Made by a program: the position numbers and the translations under genes. The notes below the pieces were generated by a model. It ran no database searches and had not been told where the DNA came from. It saw only the letters and a list, made by a program, of their open reading frames with translations. From Trema orientale (Eukaryota; Streptophyta; Magnoliopsida; Rosales; Cannabaceae), in the NCBI GenBank assembly GCA_002914845.1, contig JXTC01000023.1:290133-354132 (forward strand): a stretch of DNA of 64,000 nucleotides, in the 5' to 3' direction. How positions within the stretch are numbered: the first letter of the stretch is position 1; each line of letters opens with the position of its first letter. Shown one piece after another: positions 23,284 through 36,192 of this stretch.

Positions 23284-26146
23284 TCACCGAGTGCCACCTT
23301 TCTTCTGCTTAGCCTTCTCAATAAGGGGCCTCAACTGCTTCTTTTCAGCAAGAAGCTTTAGGAAGTTGAACAAAAAGGGTATGTAATTGTGTTTCCTACG
23401 AATGTTTTCGGTTCTCCATTTCTTGAACTTTTCCTCCTCGATCAAAATCTTCTCGGTGGCACCCTCAATCCCAGAATTTACTTCCGAAAGAGATTTGTTT
23501 AGTGTTTCAAATTTATTACTGTCTACCGGTCTCTCAGACTGTAAGGCAGTTATCTGCTGCAAGATACGCTCCCTCTTTTTCTGGAGCTCTTTGAGCTCAG
23601 CTGTGTATATCTCTTTCCTGTTCTTGATAACTGCCATGAGATTGAATCTTATCTCACTTTTGGAGTACTTCTCGATACGTTCCTGGATTACTGGTTGCAC
23701 CAACTGTAGCCAATCCATGTCACCTTGCCCACCAGGGCACTGCCCAAGGCTAATGGGTCCCTCCTTTAATCCATCAAGCTCATAGAGCACACCATCAACA
23801 GGCAGATAGCTTATGAAGTGGTACACGTCATCATCTTTGCCAGCAGCCTTCTGCTCCTCAGGAACAAAAGGCTCAGGTCTCGCGAAACTATTATGGGCAA
23901 TACGTATAGATTCACTGTTGTTTATTGCCAAACCTTTGAGTTCCGGCGGAAAATTCTTTGAAAAATCTTTCAGTTTCAATAGTTCAGGTCCAATGTCAAT
24001 ATCTGGACAGTTCATCAGAATGGACAAGATTGCTTGAGTTGCACAAGCATTATTAATAACCTAAAACAAGATGCACAAAAATAGAAATAAGAACAGCTTA
24101 TAAAACCCGACTTTCACTCTGGTGGCACATCAAAATTTCATGAAACTAACCTGGCTGGCAAAATACAAGTTAGGATTTGGATCCTTGATTACAAGGCGGT
24201 CGTCCTTTTCCCCTGGACGCCATTTGAATAGAAAAATCAAGCCATATACAGGCCTGTTATGGGGAAAGAACTAAATTAGTGTGGCAGTAGAACCTAGGTT
24301 TCAACTATTTGTCGTCACAAAAGGATGGGATATATGTAGCTAAAATATAAAAACACTATCAACTCACCTTAGGCTGTTAAGAGAATCAATGTCCAATGAA
24401 TACAACTCCTCGACCTGCCAAAATATACCAGAGGCATTATAATGGCGCACATGAAATTGCTCTAACTCTAACAAGATGAAAGGACCAGCATAAACACGTT
24501 CATAATGTACAGTAAGATTTCTAGAGCATTTATAAGGGCAAATATATAAAAATTCCAGAAGATATATCAACCATCAAGCTATGATTATTGCCTAGTAACC
24601 ATTTTATATTTATATGTCATATTATTTAATGAAGGCTTACCTGCACGCCTTTTACTTGCATCTGCTGGATAAGTTCCGTAAACACCCCTGAAATACAAGG
24701 CAAAATCATTAAAGAAATGTACTTCTACTCATTTACAGACACCCTACAAATCACACATCACTGCCACAAACAGAGACTCACACCCATTGCAAATGACTGC
24801 CATAGGCATTACATATGCCACGTTGAAGTGGCCTCAAAATCTCGAATGACACGTAGCATATTATATCAGTTTACTCTCTCTCGATGCTCTCAAATTTGAT
24901 TGTTTGATAATGATGATGGTTATATTTTTTTTTGGTTTCTCCAATGTATATTACTTGTGTCCTCTACGTTCAATCTAGAAAGTGACTTCAACTGCATAAA
25001 ATATAAGACCTTGCAAAAGATAAAAAATTTATTCCTAGGTTGAATATATAGCCAGAATATCGATTTTGAGGTGAATTATATACAAAATTTTTTGTTGGAT
25101 GATGTTGCTGTAAAAGAATCACATGATCAAGAAGAAATGAGCAGTTCTAAATGTAATACCACCTGCCTCTCAATAGCATTCATTTTCCAAGTAGTATAAA
25201 ATCATCAAGAGACAAAGAAGAGAAAACAGAGGCTGGCCCTGATACACAAAGGACATGAGAAGCACCCAAGTAAAATAAAGCTAGCTCAGAAAATCCAAAC
25301 CGTCTAGGACTCAACAGGTGAAGAACATTTACAACAATTTCCAGATCGAATCCACATAAACAATGACCAAAACTCTTCATAAAAATTCGGCCATTTCATT
25401 AAAATAGCACAGTAATGTAAGATGTAGCACTGACCTATAAAAGGAGATTTAAGCAGAGGACAGAATGATGCAGAACAAGATTAAATAGTTAGGAATATAT
25501 TGGTAGGTTTTATTTTAAATGAGTATTTAGTGTTTTAGTATGTTTTCAATTCTTAGATTTAGTTTCCTAACTGTGTCCAATTTCCTATATACATATAAAC
25601 AGGCCATCGCGTGTGTATTATTTTTTAGATTATGATTGAATGAACTACAAAATAGTCAGATTCTCTCAGTATTTATTGTTCTCTTTCTAACTCTAAATTC
25701 CATTCTCTTCTATCTCTCTAATTCTTCATCTATCGTCTCTTTTCTACCTATTCCTCTATCCTTTCTCTCTGTTCTTTTCTCACCCTATCCTACATTACAT
25801 AAACTCACAATTATATAAAGTTTATAAACACTAGCTGATCTAGTAATACCCACAATCAAAATATCCACCCAAGCAATCCAACAAACTAGCTCAACTTATT
25901 ACCTCACCGAGGGAAAAAAAAAAAACCCTCAACCCCAATTTCTCCAACATACACACAATCCAAGATAAAACATAAAGAAGGTCCATATTTTTCCCAATAA
26001 TGGTTTTTCATTATATGAAATAATATCTCTCTCCCACCACAGCATGATTTTATAAATCAAAAAAATCCCAGAAAGTCTCATAGAAAAGGATATAAAGGGA
26101 ATAATACTACCATACCTGGGTCGGACTCAATCGTGCACCAAGACAT
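23284..26146 (-). CDS. UCH37: UCH37/UCHL5-type ubiquitin C-terminal hydrolase
   Basis: Cysteine deubiquitinase of peptidase family C12, the UCH37 subtype that binds the proteasome or the INO80 complex in other eukaryotes. Minus-strand exons 26116-26146, 24641-24687, 24368-24414, 24151-24253 and 23284-24060 join to 334 residues, the usual length. Catalytic residues are visible: oxyanion Gln76 in FASQ, Cys82 in NNACATQA, His157 in VYHFISYL and Asp172 in YELDGL, with the same spacing as human UCH37. The C-terminal part (about 220-330) is a long charged helix/coiled-coil with the ULD-type end ([19 protein letters not shown], then a Lys-rich tail), which is the proteasome-adaptor binding region in the family. 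In Arabidopsis these genes are UCH1/UCH2. An acceptor-like tttcactag 23-28 bases upstream of the ATG suggests a 5' UTR intron. Confidence 0.96.
24688..26115 (-). other. Long first coding intron of UCH37 gene
   Basis: 1.4-kb intron between a 31-bp first coding exon and exon 2. It is AT-rich, with a pyrimidine-rich stretch at 25660-25790. I see no coding sequence in it. Confidence 0.6.
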
Positions 26147-26619
26147 GCTTGCAAATCTTGTACCACAAACTAGTGAAAAGAAAATTTAAAAAAATCGAAT
26201 TAAATTTCAGAAAATTTAAATAAAGATTGAAAATTTGACAGTAATTACTCAAGTACCAAGTACCAACTCAAGGCCCAAGCTTGCATATTTCTCTTCACGA
26301 TTAATTAATGCATAATGGGAAAATCATTAAAAAAAAAAAAGATTACCACTATTATAAATTAGTCAATGGGATAAAATTAACAGGAATACACATGAACCTA
26401 GAGCCATATTAATTAACCCAGAACTCCATCAAGAATAAATACACTATAATCCCAAAAGAAAACTACTGAGATGGCATAAATATACATATATATATATATA
26501 TACACACACACACGAGTAGCTACAGATGCACCGCTCAGAACCCAGTTCCCAAATTACAGTAATTATTATTATTATTTTTTTTCTGGGTTTAGAGAAGAGT
26601 TTTCATTGAATTCAAAAAA

Positions 26620-26800
26620 AAAAAAAAAAAAGAGTAAAAATTGAAGCTTGAAAAGTCATGGTTATGGTGGTATTGATAGCCATCTTAAAGGTGAGCTAAA
26701 AAGAAGAAGAAGAATTAAGAAGGAGAGAGAGAGAGAGAAGAGACCAGAAACTGAGACGAGAACGGTGCTCTCTGGGCTCCCTGCCTCTGTCGCTCTCTGT
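26620..26800 (-). promoter_or_regulatory. Probable 5' UTR/promoter of UCH37 gene
   Basis: On the minus strand this is a CT-rich stretch (tctcttctctctctctctc and cttcttcttctt) of the type found around plant transcription starts, and it lies upstream of a likely 5' UTR intron ending at 26170. The exact start and donor site cannot be fixed without transcripts. Confidence 0.4.
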
Positions 26801-26939
26801 TGCTTAGTATGCCGCTACTGCTGCAGCATAGCACTTTTCTTTTGGGGTTTATGGCACAACTGGTCCTTCAACTATCCAACTTGTGTCAATTTGATCCTCG
26901 AAGATCCTCAGAAATCCAAATGTGGTAATTAAGTCCTAA

Positions 26940-27900
26940 ATTTTTCAGTTTAAAATAATTTAATCCATGTTTAAATTACAACTTACAGTTAAATTTCTGA
27001 CAAAAAACACAGTAAATGCCACTAAATTATTGCAAAATATTAATTTCTTTTAAAGTTTTTGTTTTGGAATATATTATATTTCAATTGTTATCGTTAAGTA
27101 AATTGGATATTTAGTTACAAATTTTTGAGTTTGGTCATATACTAAGTTTTGAGCCCAAAAATGATCAAATAATTAGTAATCCCTTTTTCATTCAAACGAG
27201 TTTCTTACAAAAATTCAGGCCCAAAGTGGAAAAAAATTGAAAAATTATGGAAGAGCTAAGTAATTTGAAAAATCTCTAATTTATTTTAAAATAACATTTT
27301 AAAAATTTATTTAAAAAAATATCACTTTTCAAAAATACGTAGAAAATTACCTATTTTTTTCAAAATTAATATTTTTCAAAAATACTAAATTACTTGAGAT
27401 AATTAATTTGATTACCTCAAATAACTTCAAAAGTACTCGAATTACTTGAGATAACTAGTCTGATTACCCCAAGTAACTTGATCAATTACTTTAACTATTT
27501 AATCAATTGATAAAAGTAGAATTTTTCTAAATATTTTCAAAAGTGATATTTTTCAAAATAAATTAGAGATTCATCATAAAAATTTAAAATCTGGATCTTT
27601 TGAGAGAAATTGACCTAGATATTACTAATTTAGAATAAAATGACTTTTTTAGTAGTTTTTTTCAAATTGACATTTCTATTAGTATCACAAATTTCACAAA
27701 TTATATGACGATGAATCACATAATTTGTGATTATAAAATTATAATTTTTCTAAGACTAATCAATAATCACAAATTGTGTGACCCCCGTCATGTAGGGTCA
27801 CAAAACACTAAAACACTACTCGGAAATTCAATTTTCAAATCACTCTTAAAAAAAATCATTTTAATCAAAATTATTACTATTTATTTCAATTTCCCATCTT
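26940..27900. repeat. AT-rich dispersed repeat with stem-like core, copy 1
   Basis: Degenerate AT-rich sequence with repeated phrases (caaaaatac, aaaagtgatattttt, aatttgaaaa). A 39-bp core at 27441-27479, an imperfect palindrome around ttacttgag...caagtaactt, matches 62471-62509 at 35 of 39 bases, and a poorer copy lies at 27390-27435. Borders are unclear and there is no coding capacity. Confidence 0.6.
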
Positions 27901-28129
27901 TTCAATTTTGTTGAACTTTTACCATATAGAATCAAATCTCGTCTTGTTTGTTTAATTGTTTTCTTTTCTTTTTTTTTTTCACAACCCTTTTTGAGTTCAT
28001 ATTTCAACATAGGATTATAAGGACATATTACTGTCTTCACTCTTCAGGAGTGCTCTTGGATTGTTTTTACTCTGGGTATTTGCATATTAAATGAGCTCCA
28101 TAGAAAGGGGAAAAAAATAATCAAATATG

Positions 28130-28132
<3 letters not shown>

Positions 28133-28180
<48 letters not shown>
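28133..28180. repeat. (AT)n microsatellite
   Basis: An uninterrupted AT dinucleotide run of 48 bases, about 160 bp beyond the COX11 stop codon. Confidence 0.95.
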
Positions 28181-28182
<2 letters not shown>

Positions 28183-28342
28183 AGAACATCTTTTCTATTA
28201 AAATAAATTGAAACTTGTACACATCAAAGAATTATTTTTGACAGCTTTCTCATATGAGAAAGCACACTGGGATGATGCCCCAAATATACTCTTCATCTTA
28301 TGAGTGATTATTGAAGGAAAAAAAGAAAATAATGTTTTTTCT

Positions 28343-31300
28343 TTATTCTTCAGAAACCTTGAAGAAGGTATAGGACAAAATCAAGTTATTGATACCATCC
28401 ATTCTGGGATCCGTTTCAAACTCGGGATCAATGTAAAAGAACACCTGCGAAAGTAGAGTAAACTTAATAATCTGATTCTGTTTCTGAGGCAGACAATGCA
28501 AAGATGATTACTTACAGGCATGTCGATCTGCTCGCCAGGAAGAAGCCGCTGCTCCTCGAAGCAAAAGCATTGTATTTTATTAAAGTAAACTGCAGCCTTT
28601 GAAAAATAACGAAAATAGTAAGAAAACTCAATAATCTCAAAATTTTGACTTCTGAGACATTCAATAAGAAAGAGAAATTAACTCTTAACAGCCAAAACAC
28701 CACAAGAAAAAGGGAACGAGGTTCTTGTAAGCATGAAGACAGCACATTTCTTAATATTAATAAAAACCAAAAAAAAAAAAATCAAAAGAAACAAATATAA
28801 GTTTTTGTATTTCGCACTCCAATATGAAGTTTTCGCAAGATGGCTTTCGTGGAATGTTAACCTTTTTTGTTTTTTTTTTTTTCACTCAATTCGAAAGCAA
28901 CTACCATAACTAAAACCGTCAAAAGCTCACCAATTCCATCAGAATCTACATAAACAGTTTAGCGTGTCAAGAAAGATTTGGCAGACTGTAGATATTCCTA
29001 GCAGCCCAGATCTTAAAAAAGACAGCAGTAGTCTTTTAAATTTAGGCATTTATCAAAATCAAAAAATTTAGGCATTTATCAAATTCAAAATCAAAATCCG
29101 AATCCTACAGTTAAGGAGAGTCGTAAATATACTAGAATGGAGGAATCTTGCTACACCCCCCACCCACACACACCTCTCTCTGTCTCTGGAAATATGCTAA
29201 AAAGACCTCAGTAATGAAAAGAAAGATGAAGAAAATCGATGAAGGCACACAATGTAGCCAAAGAAACAACAAAAGAATCAAGCAATGAGACCAAAAATGC
29301 TGTTAAGACAAGAAGGCAGTTCAACATAATACACCGACCACCAGCAGGAAAAGCATCCATGAAATGGGTCCGACAGAACTTATAACTGATGACCACTTAA
29401 GTAGGTTTTATGCTGTGAAATTGGCAAGTCCGGAAACATGGAACAAGTATGAACAAGATGACCCCCTATAACTTCTGAATGCATAAAGGCTTCTCAACGA
29501 TAGATTTTGTAATACAGTGAATATGCAACAAATATCTTAGAGTGAATAATTAAAACTAACATTGACAAAATTTACATACAAGATGACTCCATATAACTCC
29601 TGACAAAATAAAAGGATGCCTAAGGGCAAGATTTGACCTAATACCAGTGAAAATGCAACAAATATCTTAGAGTTCAATATTTCCAAGTAGCACCGAAATA
29701 GTTTAAATCCAAGTTAACCCCACGTAACTCCTGACTAAATAAAGGGGCCGCCTAAAGTCGGGGTTTGAGCTAATACCACGGAGAATACTACAAGAATCTG
29801 AGTTCAGCCAAAACCCGTACAGACATGATAAGTCATAATCTTGGGGAAACAAATAAACAGAGCACAAGTACCCCTCCCCAAACTTTTCGGGCATACATAG
29901 AACATGTTTCTTAAGATGAAAATGCAAAAGGAAATGGAAAACACACAAGTAAAATAAAGAGAAAAAAGGACAGTCCATATCTTCTAAAAATTTCTCCAAA
30001 TTGTAAAACACATTACTTACAGTCACTATACCTTGAACAATAAAGTGAACACGCAAGTTTATGAGAGAAGCCAATATTTATATTCATGAATTTAAATATT
30101 ACTGCATGCAATACAATTGCACTCATCCCAGAGTCAATTGCATTAGAAGAAACAATATCGGTAGTTCAGTACCTTCATAGGTGTAACGTTATAAGTAGAG
30201 ACACCAGTTATTGGAGTTGAACTTCGATTTTCAGCAGTGTAAAATGCAAGAGCACTTTCTCCGGGCTTGACCCTCACCTGTAGTAAATCAAGAAAGAACA
30301 TAAGAGTAGAGCACTCAATTTTCCAGAAAGTACTGGATGACTGAAAGAGCTGTAGCTCATTTGGGGGGGGAAGAGAAAAGAAAGAAGATTTAATAACAGA
30401 ATACAGCAAAAGGAAGAACCTCTCTTTGTGTAGGAATAAATCTCCATTGCATTCCATCTGCCACATCAGCATTAAACTGCACCACTATCTCCCTGTGCAA
30501 GGAAAAAGAATTTAAATGTGCATACAGAGTCTAGAAGAGAATTAATTCATTCAGAATTCCAAGCACATAGAAGATAACTTATATTGAACCCCAAATCAAG
30601 TAACTTCTCTTCGATCACTGGTGCATATGCACAAATGTATCAGGACTGGATGCAACTGTGCGTATTAAAACACAGTGGTCATATAGAAGAAGAGCATGGT
30701 TGAGTCTTAAGAGTGGATATGCAGTGTGGTTAGTGCAAAACTCAGATCAGGTTATTTAGGTAAAATCCGCCCAATCTCATAAAAGAACTCCCACCATAAT
30801 TTAATAAATAACAATCAATATTTTGTTGACATACTAAACAAGCTGAATAGCAAACTTCTCTCAGTGTTGTACTATAGATGACAAAACAAATCTAAGATAC
30901 TCATGGCACGAACATAAGACAAACTCTGTGTGAAAACATAACGCAAACGAGATAAATGCTTGATGACAAAACACAAGTGTCGTCGAACAATGCAGTGTAG
31001 ACTTCACTATGGGCAATTTGGTTGGAGAGAAATTAGAGGACTTCTGATGATAGGTCTGATCACATAACAATAGTTTTGGATCCAAATAAGAATTTGGTTT
31101 CCTTTGGGTATCGACTCTTAAAGGTTTGCTAATTTTCCCATTATTTTATTTCGGGTGCACAAATGTGATGTATAATTGATTTTCTAGAATTGTTGTCTTT
31201 GTTTTATTGTTCAATTATGGGAGAATCCTAATTCTGATTTTCCAATTCTGCATAAAGATTTTCCAAATTAATATTACTTTACATTTCTTATAAAGGAAAA

Positions 31301-33388
31301 ACAAAAAAAAAAAAAAGAAGCAAAACACAAAAACGAATGAAAAAGGAAAGACCCTCAGAGTTCTACTCGACCAGTGCAAGCAAACAAACAAAACAGTTTT
31401 GAATAATAATGTATATGCTCCTTAAAATAAAATACACAAATAGTTGAGAGACAAATTTAAAACCCCCCCAAAAAAAAACCTAAACGTTAAGGGGATAGAT
31501 GACAGCTTTATCAGAGCATACCTTGAAGTGACTGTTCCGTCTTTAGCATGCCGCGCAATCTTTTCCTCAACACTCTACAAAAAAGAAACGGTGTTGTTTA
31601 ACTGACAAGTGCAGGGTGCAAGGTTGGAAAGAGAATTTATAGGCAATAGTATCGAAAGAAAATTATATCTATTTATTTTTGTAAGAGAAGAAACAATTAT
31701 TGATAAAATAAAATCACAGACTATAAACGAGGAGACGTGACATCCCCACAACTAATTCAGAGCAAATATTCTCAATTCCTTAAAACGTCAGAAAACACCA
31801 AATTCTTGAATTCTTTTACATTGATTAGCCACATTGTCAAAAATCCTTTAGTTCTTCGAGGCTATAATGACCAAAATATGCCAAATACTGCAAAATGAAT
31901 GGTAAACTCCCGAAAGTTGTTTACACCTCTTTTTTCTAATTATCTGTTCCCATATGAAGGTACCTTTTCAATTATATTTTTGACCTTCTCTATTTATTGT
32001 ACATTCATACAAACTTTTTATTGTATACTAAGGAATATAAAAAGAATTCAAGGTTTCCAATGGTTGTCTACACCTCTTTTCCATTTTCTTTTTCTTTTTT
32101 ATTTTCCCAACAATTATGACTTCCTACGTGAGAGTATTTCTCAATAATACATTTTACCATCTCAACTATACTCCTCGTAGTTTAAATAAATATATAGATG
32201 AAAAAGACGTGTGTGTACATACAATTTCAAAATCAATTAAACCTTTTTTTAGGTTTTGTTATCAACTACATCAAAGACAACTCGAAATGCTCAAACAAAT
32301 TTGCTTTGCACTCAATTCTATCCAAAACCATGCTAATAGTCTGCCGATATTCATATCCTTCATCCCTTCATTGAATACTACTTCCCTCGATATCAGGAGA
32401 AAAGGGATGAAGAGCTAGAGAGAGGGAGGGGCCAAGGGGAAAAGGAAATGTGAATTTTGTTCAAGATGGAAACCCTTGACTACTATACTACATCCAGACA
32501 GCACGAGTGTTGCTTACCCAAAACACCGGAACTTATTCAAATAAAGTTTTACAGGCTGCTAACTTCTCCCAACTATCTTCCAAGGATTGACTGTGTTAAA
32601 ACGTAAAAGAATAAGCAAAACTGGAGGGGAAGTTGTAATATATGTGTGTGTCTACACATGGATACTTGTTAATAAGAAAATAACAAAAACCAGAATAAAA
32701 TCCAACCTCACGACGTTGGACAGTGCCCCCATAACCTGTAGCTTGACAGAATCTCCTGTATAGAGGAACAGCTGCGTAGCTACATCCAACCATTACAAAG
32801 ACTAGTGCAGTAAGATAAAGAAGCATCTTCCTTGATTTCTGTTCTTTAGATGCAATAGATGCATAGTGATGCTGAATTCTAAACAACGAACAAGGTCTCC
32901 CGACATATTTAGTACCAAACGGTGAAAATTGACGATACTTATCAAATGAATTCGTACTGAATCCACGTATTAACTCTGATCTCCATATAATATTACCAAA
33001 ATGCCCCTGATATCCATTACCGTCTGTGGTGAGAAAAGAACGCGACCACACTGAGTCATTAGGTAAACACCTAAATAAAGAGAAAGAAAATACAGGTAAA
33101 CACCTAAATAAAGAGAGAAAATCATTCTTATAGAATTTATACAGTACACAAAATGTTCACAATCTTTTAGCTGTTGTGCAAAATGGTCGTCCGAATATTT
33201 TGGTTGCTCAATAGTATACAAAAAGCATAGCTCAAAAGTGTGGAGAATTTGCTTATATATGTTGAGTCTTGAATTGAACTATTTAATTTCACATAATAAA
33301 ACAATTACCTGGATGCCAGAGACTTGTCTTGTAAATTTTTAAGGTAAGGCAAGAGATGTGCTCTTCTAGAAAGCCTTGATAACGACAT
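28343..33388 (-). CDS. COX11: Cytochrome c oxidase assembly factor COX11
   Basis: Mitochondrial inner-membrane copper chaperone that delivers copper to the CuB site of cytochrome c oxidase subunit 1. Minus-strand exons 33309-33388, 32707-33070, 31522-31574, 30420-30492, 30173-30277, 28516-28596 and 28343-28444 join in frame to 285 residues, as in Arabidopsis. A basic N-terminus ([19 protein letters not shown]) fits a mitochondrial presequence. One membrane span lies at about 109-128 ([20 protein letters not shown]), followed by [11 protein letters not shown] with the conserved Cys135. The copper-binding CFCF is at 235-238, followed by [21 protein letters not shown]. The Ig-like copper domain is complete. 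Oddity: the acceptor of exon 2 is duplicated 33 bp upstream, in frame. A 5' UTR acceptor at 33436 places the ATG 47 bases into its exon. Confidence 0.97.
33061..33126 (-). repeat. 33-bp tandem duplication carrying the COX11 exon 2 acceptor
   Basis: Two near-identical units, 33061-33093 and 33094-33126, each contain (minus strand) tctttatttaggtgtttacc, i.e. a polypyrimidine-like tract, AG and the first exon bases. The offset is 33 bp, so either AG keeps the frame; the distal one (exon start 33103) would add 11 residues to the presequence region. Confidence 0.85.
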
Positions 33389-33414
33389 GTTTGCAAAGAT
33401 TCGGAGCCAGCGTA

Positions 33415-33435
33415 TCACATGGTATACACCACCAT
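33415..33435 (-). promoter_or_regulatory. uORF in COX11 leader
   Basis: Right after a good acceptor (ttcttcacag, ending 33436) the exon begins ATG and reads MVVYTM then TGA at 33415. The second in-frame ATG is directly followed by TGA, a start-stop element. The main ATG is 27 bases beyond the stop. Whether the uORF is in the mRNA depends on this acceptor being used. Confidence 0.6.
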
Positions 33436-34478
33436 CTGTGAAGAATTGTAACGAAGAAAATTATAAGATTAAGCTAAACCCTACTTGAATGTTGTTGTAG
33501 GACCCAGGAAAAAAAAAAAAAAAAACACAAAGAAACTAAACCTTAAAATCTCAAGACAAGCTAGAAGTTTCCTTTTTAACTCTTTGGTTGTCTTTTTAGC
33601 TTCTCTAGAAGTAACATCAGTTAAGCATAACACTTTTTTCCTTCCATTTTTTTTTCTAATAAAAAGTAAAACTATTATTAAAGATCAAAAGCTGAAGTAC
33701 AAATAAGAGAAGAGGATAAGGCATCCCCAGGGACAAGAGACACAAAACACAGCCACAAACTGACAGAACTAACACAAATCTAAAGTAATATCGCTTGACA
33801 AAGTGATTTTCCAGCAAAGAAGAAAGTGGAAATTCACATGAGCAAAATAACATTTCACATCTGAGTACTCAAACTATTTGCACGAGAATTATCCAACATT
33901 TTCGTATAAACAACCAAACGTTGCATAGTCAATGATATTGGAAAAAAAATACATGTGAAAACCTAAATTGTGAAGGAAAACAAGTGCTTGGAATTGAGTG
34001 TATTTAACCTGAGAATAAAAAAAATAGCGAAGGAAAGCGTCTACTTGGAAGTTTAGTTGCACTATTTATTGTTGTTTACGATTAAAAAGGTCTCACAAAG
34101 ACCACATATTTCTCACAGCCATTTCATCAAACACCAAGCATGCACTTTCCATACAACCGACTCTACAATAGCCACTTATCATCAAATTGTGAAAATAGAA
34201 TTCAAAGTTCTAAATCAATCCCGGGAACATTTCTTAAAACTTTGCCGAAACTAGTAAATCCCTTGGTCAAAATTCTCAACAAGCACTGGACGTTGTACTG
34301 AATGTAGTGCGAATAATGGGTTTTGTACCTCAGTCTAATCTCTCCATTACTACATAGATTCTTACACTCAATTTTTATGTTATTCAACTTGCCTTAAGTT
34401 CTAGTTTCACCCAAAAACAAAAACAAAAAACGGAAAAATAGAAAAAAAAATGCAGAAGGAATAAGAGGGAATGGGTAC

Positions 34479-34660
34479 CTGGAATTTGGACCGAACGATG
34501 ATGGACTGAAGAGATTCTCTGATTCTGTGAAATTTCTGGCCTCGAGAAGCCTACCAATGAGATCGAATAGTGGTGTGTTATACGAAAGTAGAAGAATCGG
34601 AGAGGAAGGACGAACGAGGAGGAAGGAGGGGAAGCAAGCAGGTCATGCGACATGAGAATT
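34479..34660 (-). other. Probable 5' UTR exon of COX11
   Basis: On the minus strand a CT-rich leader-like segment ends in a strong donor (ccag|gtaccc at 34479/34478), paired with the acceptor at 33436. The upstream motif aaacgaaacgtcgtttc at about 34684-34700 is near-palindromic and could be a promoter element. The right border is approximate. Confidence 0.55.
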
Positions 34661-34739
34661 TCCACTCTTTTATTTATGGACAAACGAAACGTCGTTTCAC
34701 TGCAAACGAAACAAGAGAGAGAAAAGAGAAGACGACTTA

Positions 34740-35687
34740 GGAGCTGTTTGGCAACATAACTAAAAAATCGTTTTTTGTTTTTAAAAATAGAAAACTGTTT
34801 TCTGAAGGCAAATAAAGGTGTTTAGCATTGTTCTCTGAGAACCGTTTTTAAAAACAGAATTAAATAAAACAGAAAATTTAGAGAACAACAAAATGTTGTT
34901 TTCAAGGTGTTTTCTTAATTTTTTTCTTTTTCTAAAAAAAATAAAAATTCTTTCATATGACTTTCATATACATATTTTCTTGTAATTTTCTCTCTCATAA
35001 TTCTCTTTCATCATTTTCTCTAACCACTTTCTCTCTCCTCATTCTCTCATCTCACTTTCTCTCTCTTCATCTCTCAATCCTCATATTCTCTCATCACTTT
35101 CTCTCTCCTCATTCTCTCTCACTACTTCCTCTCTCCTCTTTCTCTCGTATCATTTTCTCTCTCCTTATTTTATTCTATCACTTTCTCTCTCATTATTTTC
35201 TATCCCTTTATTTTTTTAATCACATTATCTCTCCTTATTCTTTATTGCTACTTTGTTTTTTATAACTTTTTTTATCTTTATTTTTTATCCTTATGCATTC
35301 TTATCACTTTCTCTCTCTTGTGTATTTTCATTAGTTTTTTTTTTCTTCTATCTTTCTCAACACTTTTTATTTCCATATTCTCTCTTATCATTTTCTCTCT
35401 CATTATTATCTTTCATTACTTTTTCTCTTGTGACTTTCTCTCTCATCATTCCCTTACTTGAATTTATATCTGGTCACTCTCCTTGACTTTTTCTCTCTAA
35501 ATATATTTTTTATAATACAAATATGATTTTTTATATTTGTATAATTTTTTTCCCTAAAAAATATTTTTAGAAAATATTTGCCAAACACCCATTGTTTTCT
35601 GAAAACATTATAAAACAGTTTTTGTTCTCATTTCTGAAAACACAATTCTGAAAACAGAAAACAAAAAATAATGCCAAACAGGCCCTT
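34740..35687. mobile_element. MITE-like foldback with pyrimidine-rich core
   Basis: The ends are imperfect inverted repeats: gagctgtttggcaac at 34741 and, reverse complemented, gggcctgtttggcattat at the right end, each followed by A/T-rich runs with gttttc/gaaaac motifs. Such ends (gggcctgtttgg) are typical of hAT-related plant MITEs. The core, about 34980-35500, is a degenerate tandem array of ctctctcctcattctctc-type sequence on the plus strand. The target duplication is not clear. It sits just upstream of the COX11 leader. Confidence 0.6.
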
Positions 35688-36016
35688 ATTTATTTATTTA
35701 TTTAATTTTTTTTGTTAAAAATAACTCTTATTAGGGTGCTCTTAGAAAAATGATTGAATTTTGGGCAATTTTAAATAGATGTCCGTTTTCAAATACTGTA
35801 GCAAACCTGTATTTTAAATAGATTGTTATTATTAGATTATGTTTGGTGTACCTAACTAAAATAGTCTAGCCCTTTTTTTTGATGGTGGAAAAAAAGGGGA
35901 CTACTTTGTGAGGTTCTAAAATAAAAATTTTGTAGAGGAATTATTTTATCTCAAATGCAAGATGCGTTAAAATAGTTCATTCCTCTTGTATATGCTTGTC
36001 TCGTTACACATACAAG
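35688..36016. other. Intergenic, no gene seen
   Basis: AT-rich spacer between the foldback element and the SINE at 36031. I see nothing coding. Confidence 0.5.
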
Positions 36017-36192
36017 ACCCTATTTTATCTGTCCACTGGGGCTAGTTTAGTGGGTGGGGTGGAAATTGGGTATTAGGTCTGGAGTTCGACTCTCAAGTGC
36101 GAGAATTGTTTTCTTTTATTTATAATAAATAGATGCCATTAGTAAAGCCTCACTTTTAAAAATAAAAAACAAAAAAAGGCCCCATTTTATCT
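36017..36192 (+). mobile_element. SINE, family B copy 1
   Basis: The body, 36031-36177, has a box A-like head (actggggctagtttagtggg), a box B-like ggagttcgactctc and an A-rich tail. It matches the SINE at 49599-49761 in head, middle and the tail phrase aagcc(t/c)cac. The flanks ccctattttatct and ccccattttatct form a target-site duplication with one mismatch. Confidence 0.75.

Noticed and set aside
20705-33388. Functional cluster of mitochondrial genes (B12D-like and COX11)
   Set aside because: Only two genes, separated by an unrelated deubiquitinase, each with its own promoter; neighbourhood alone gives no support.
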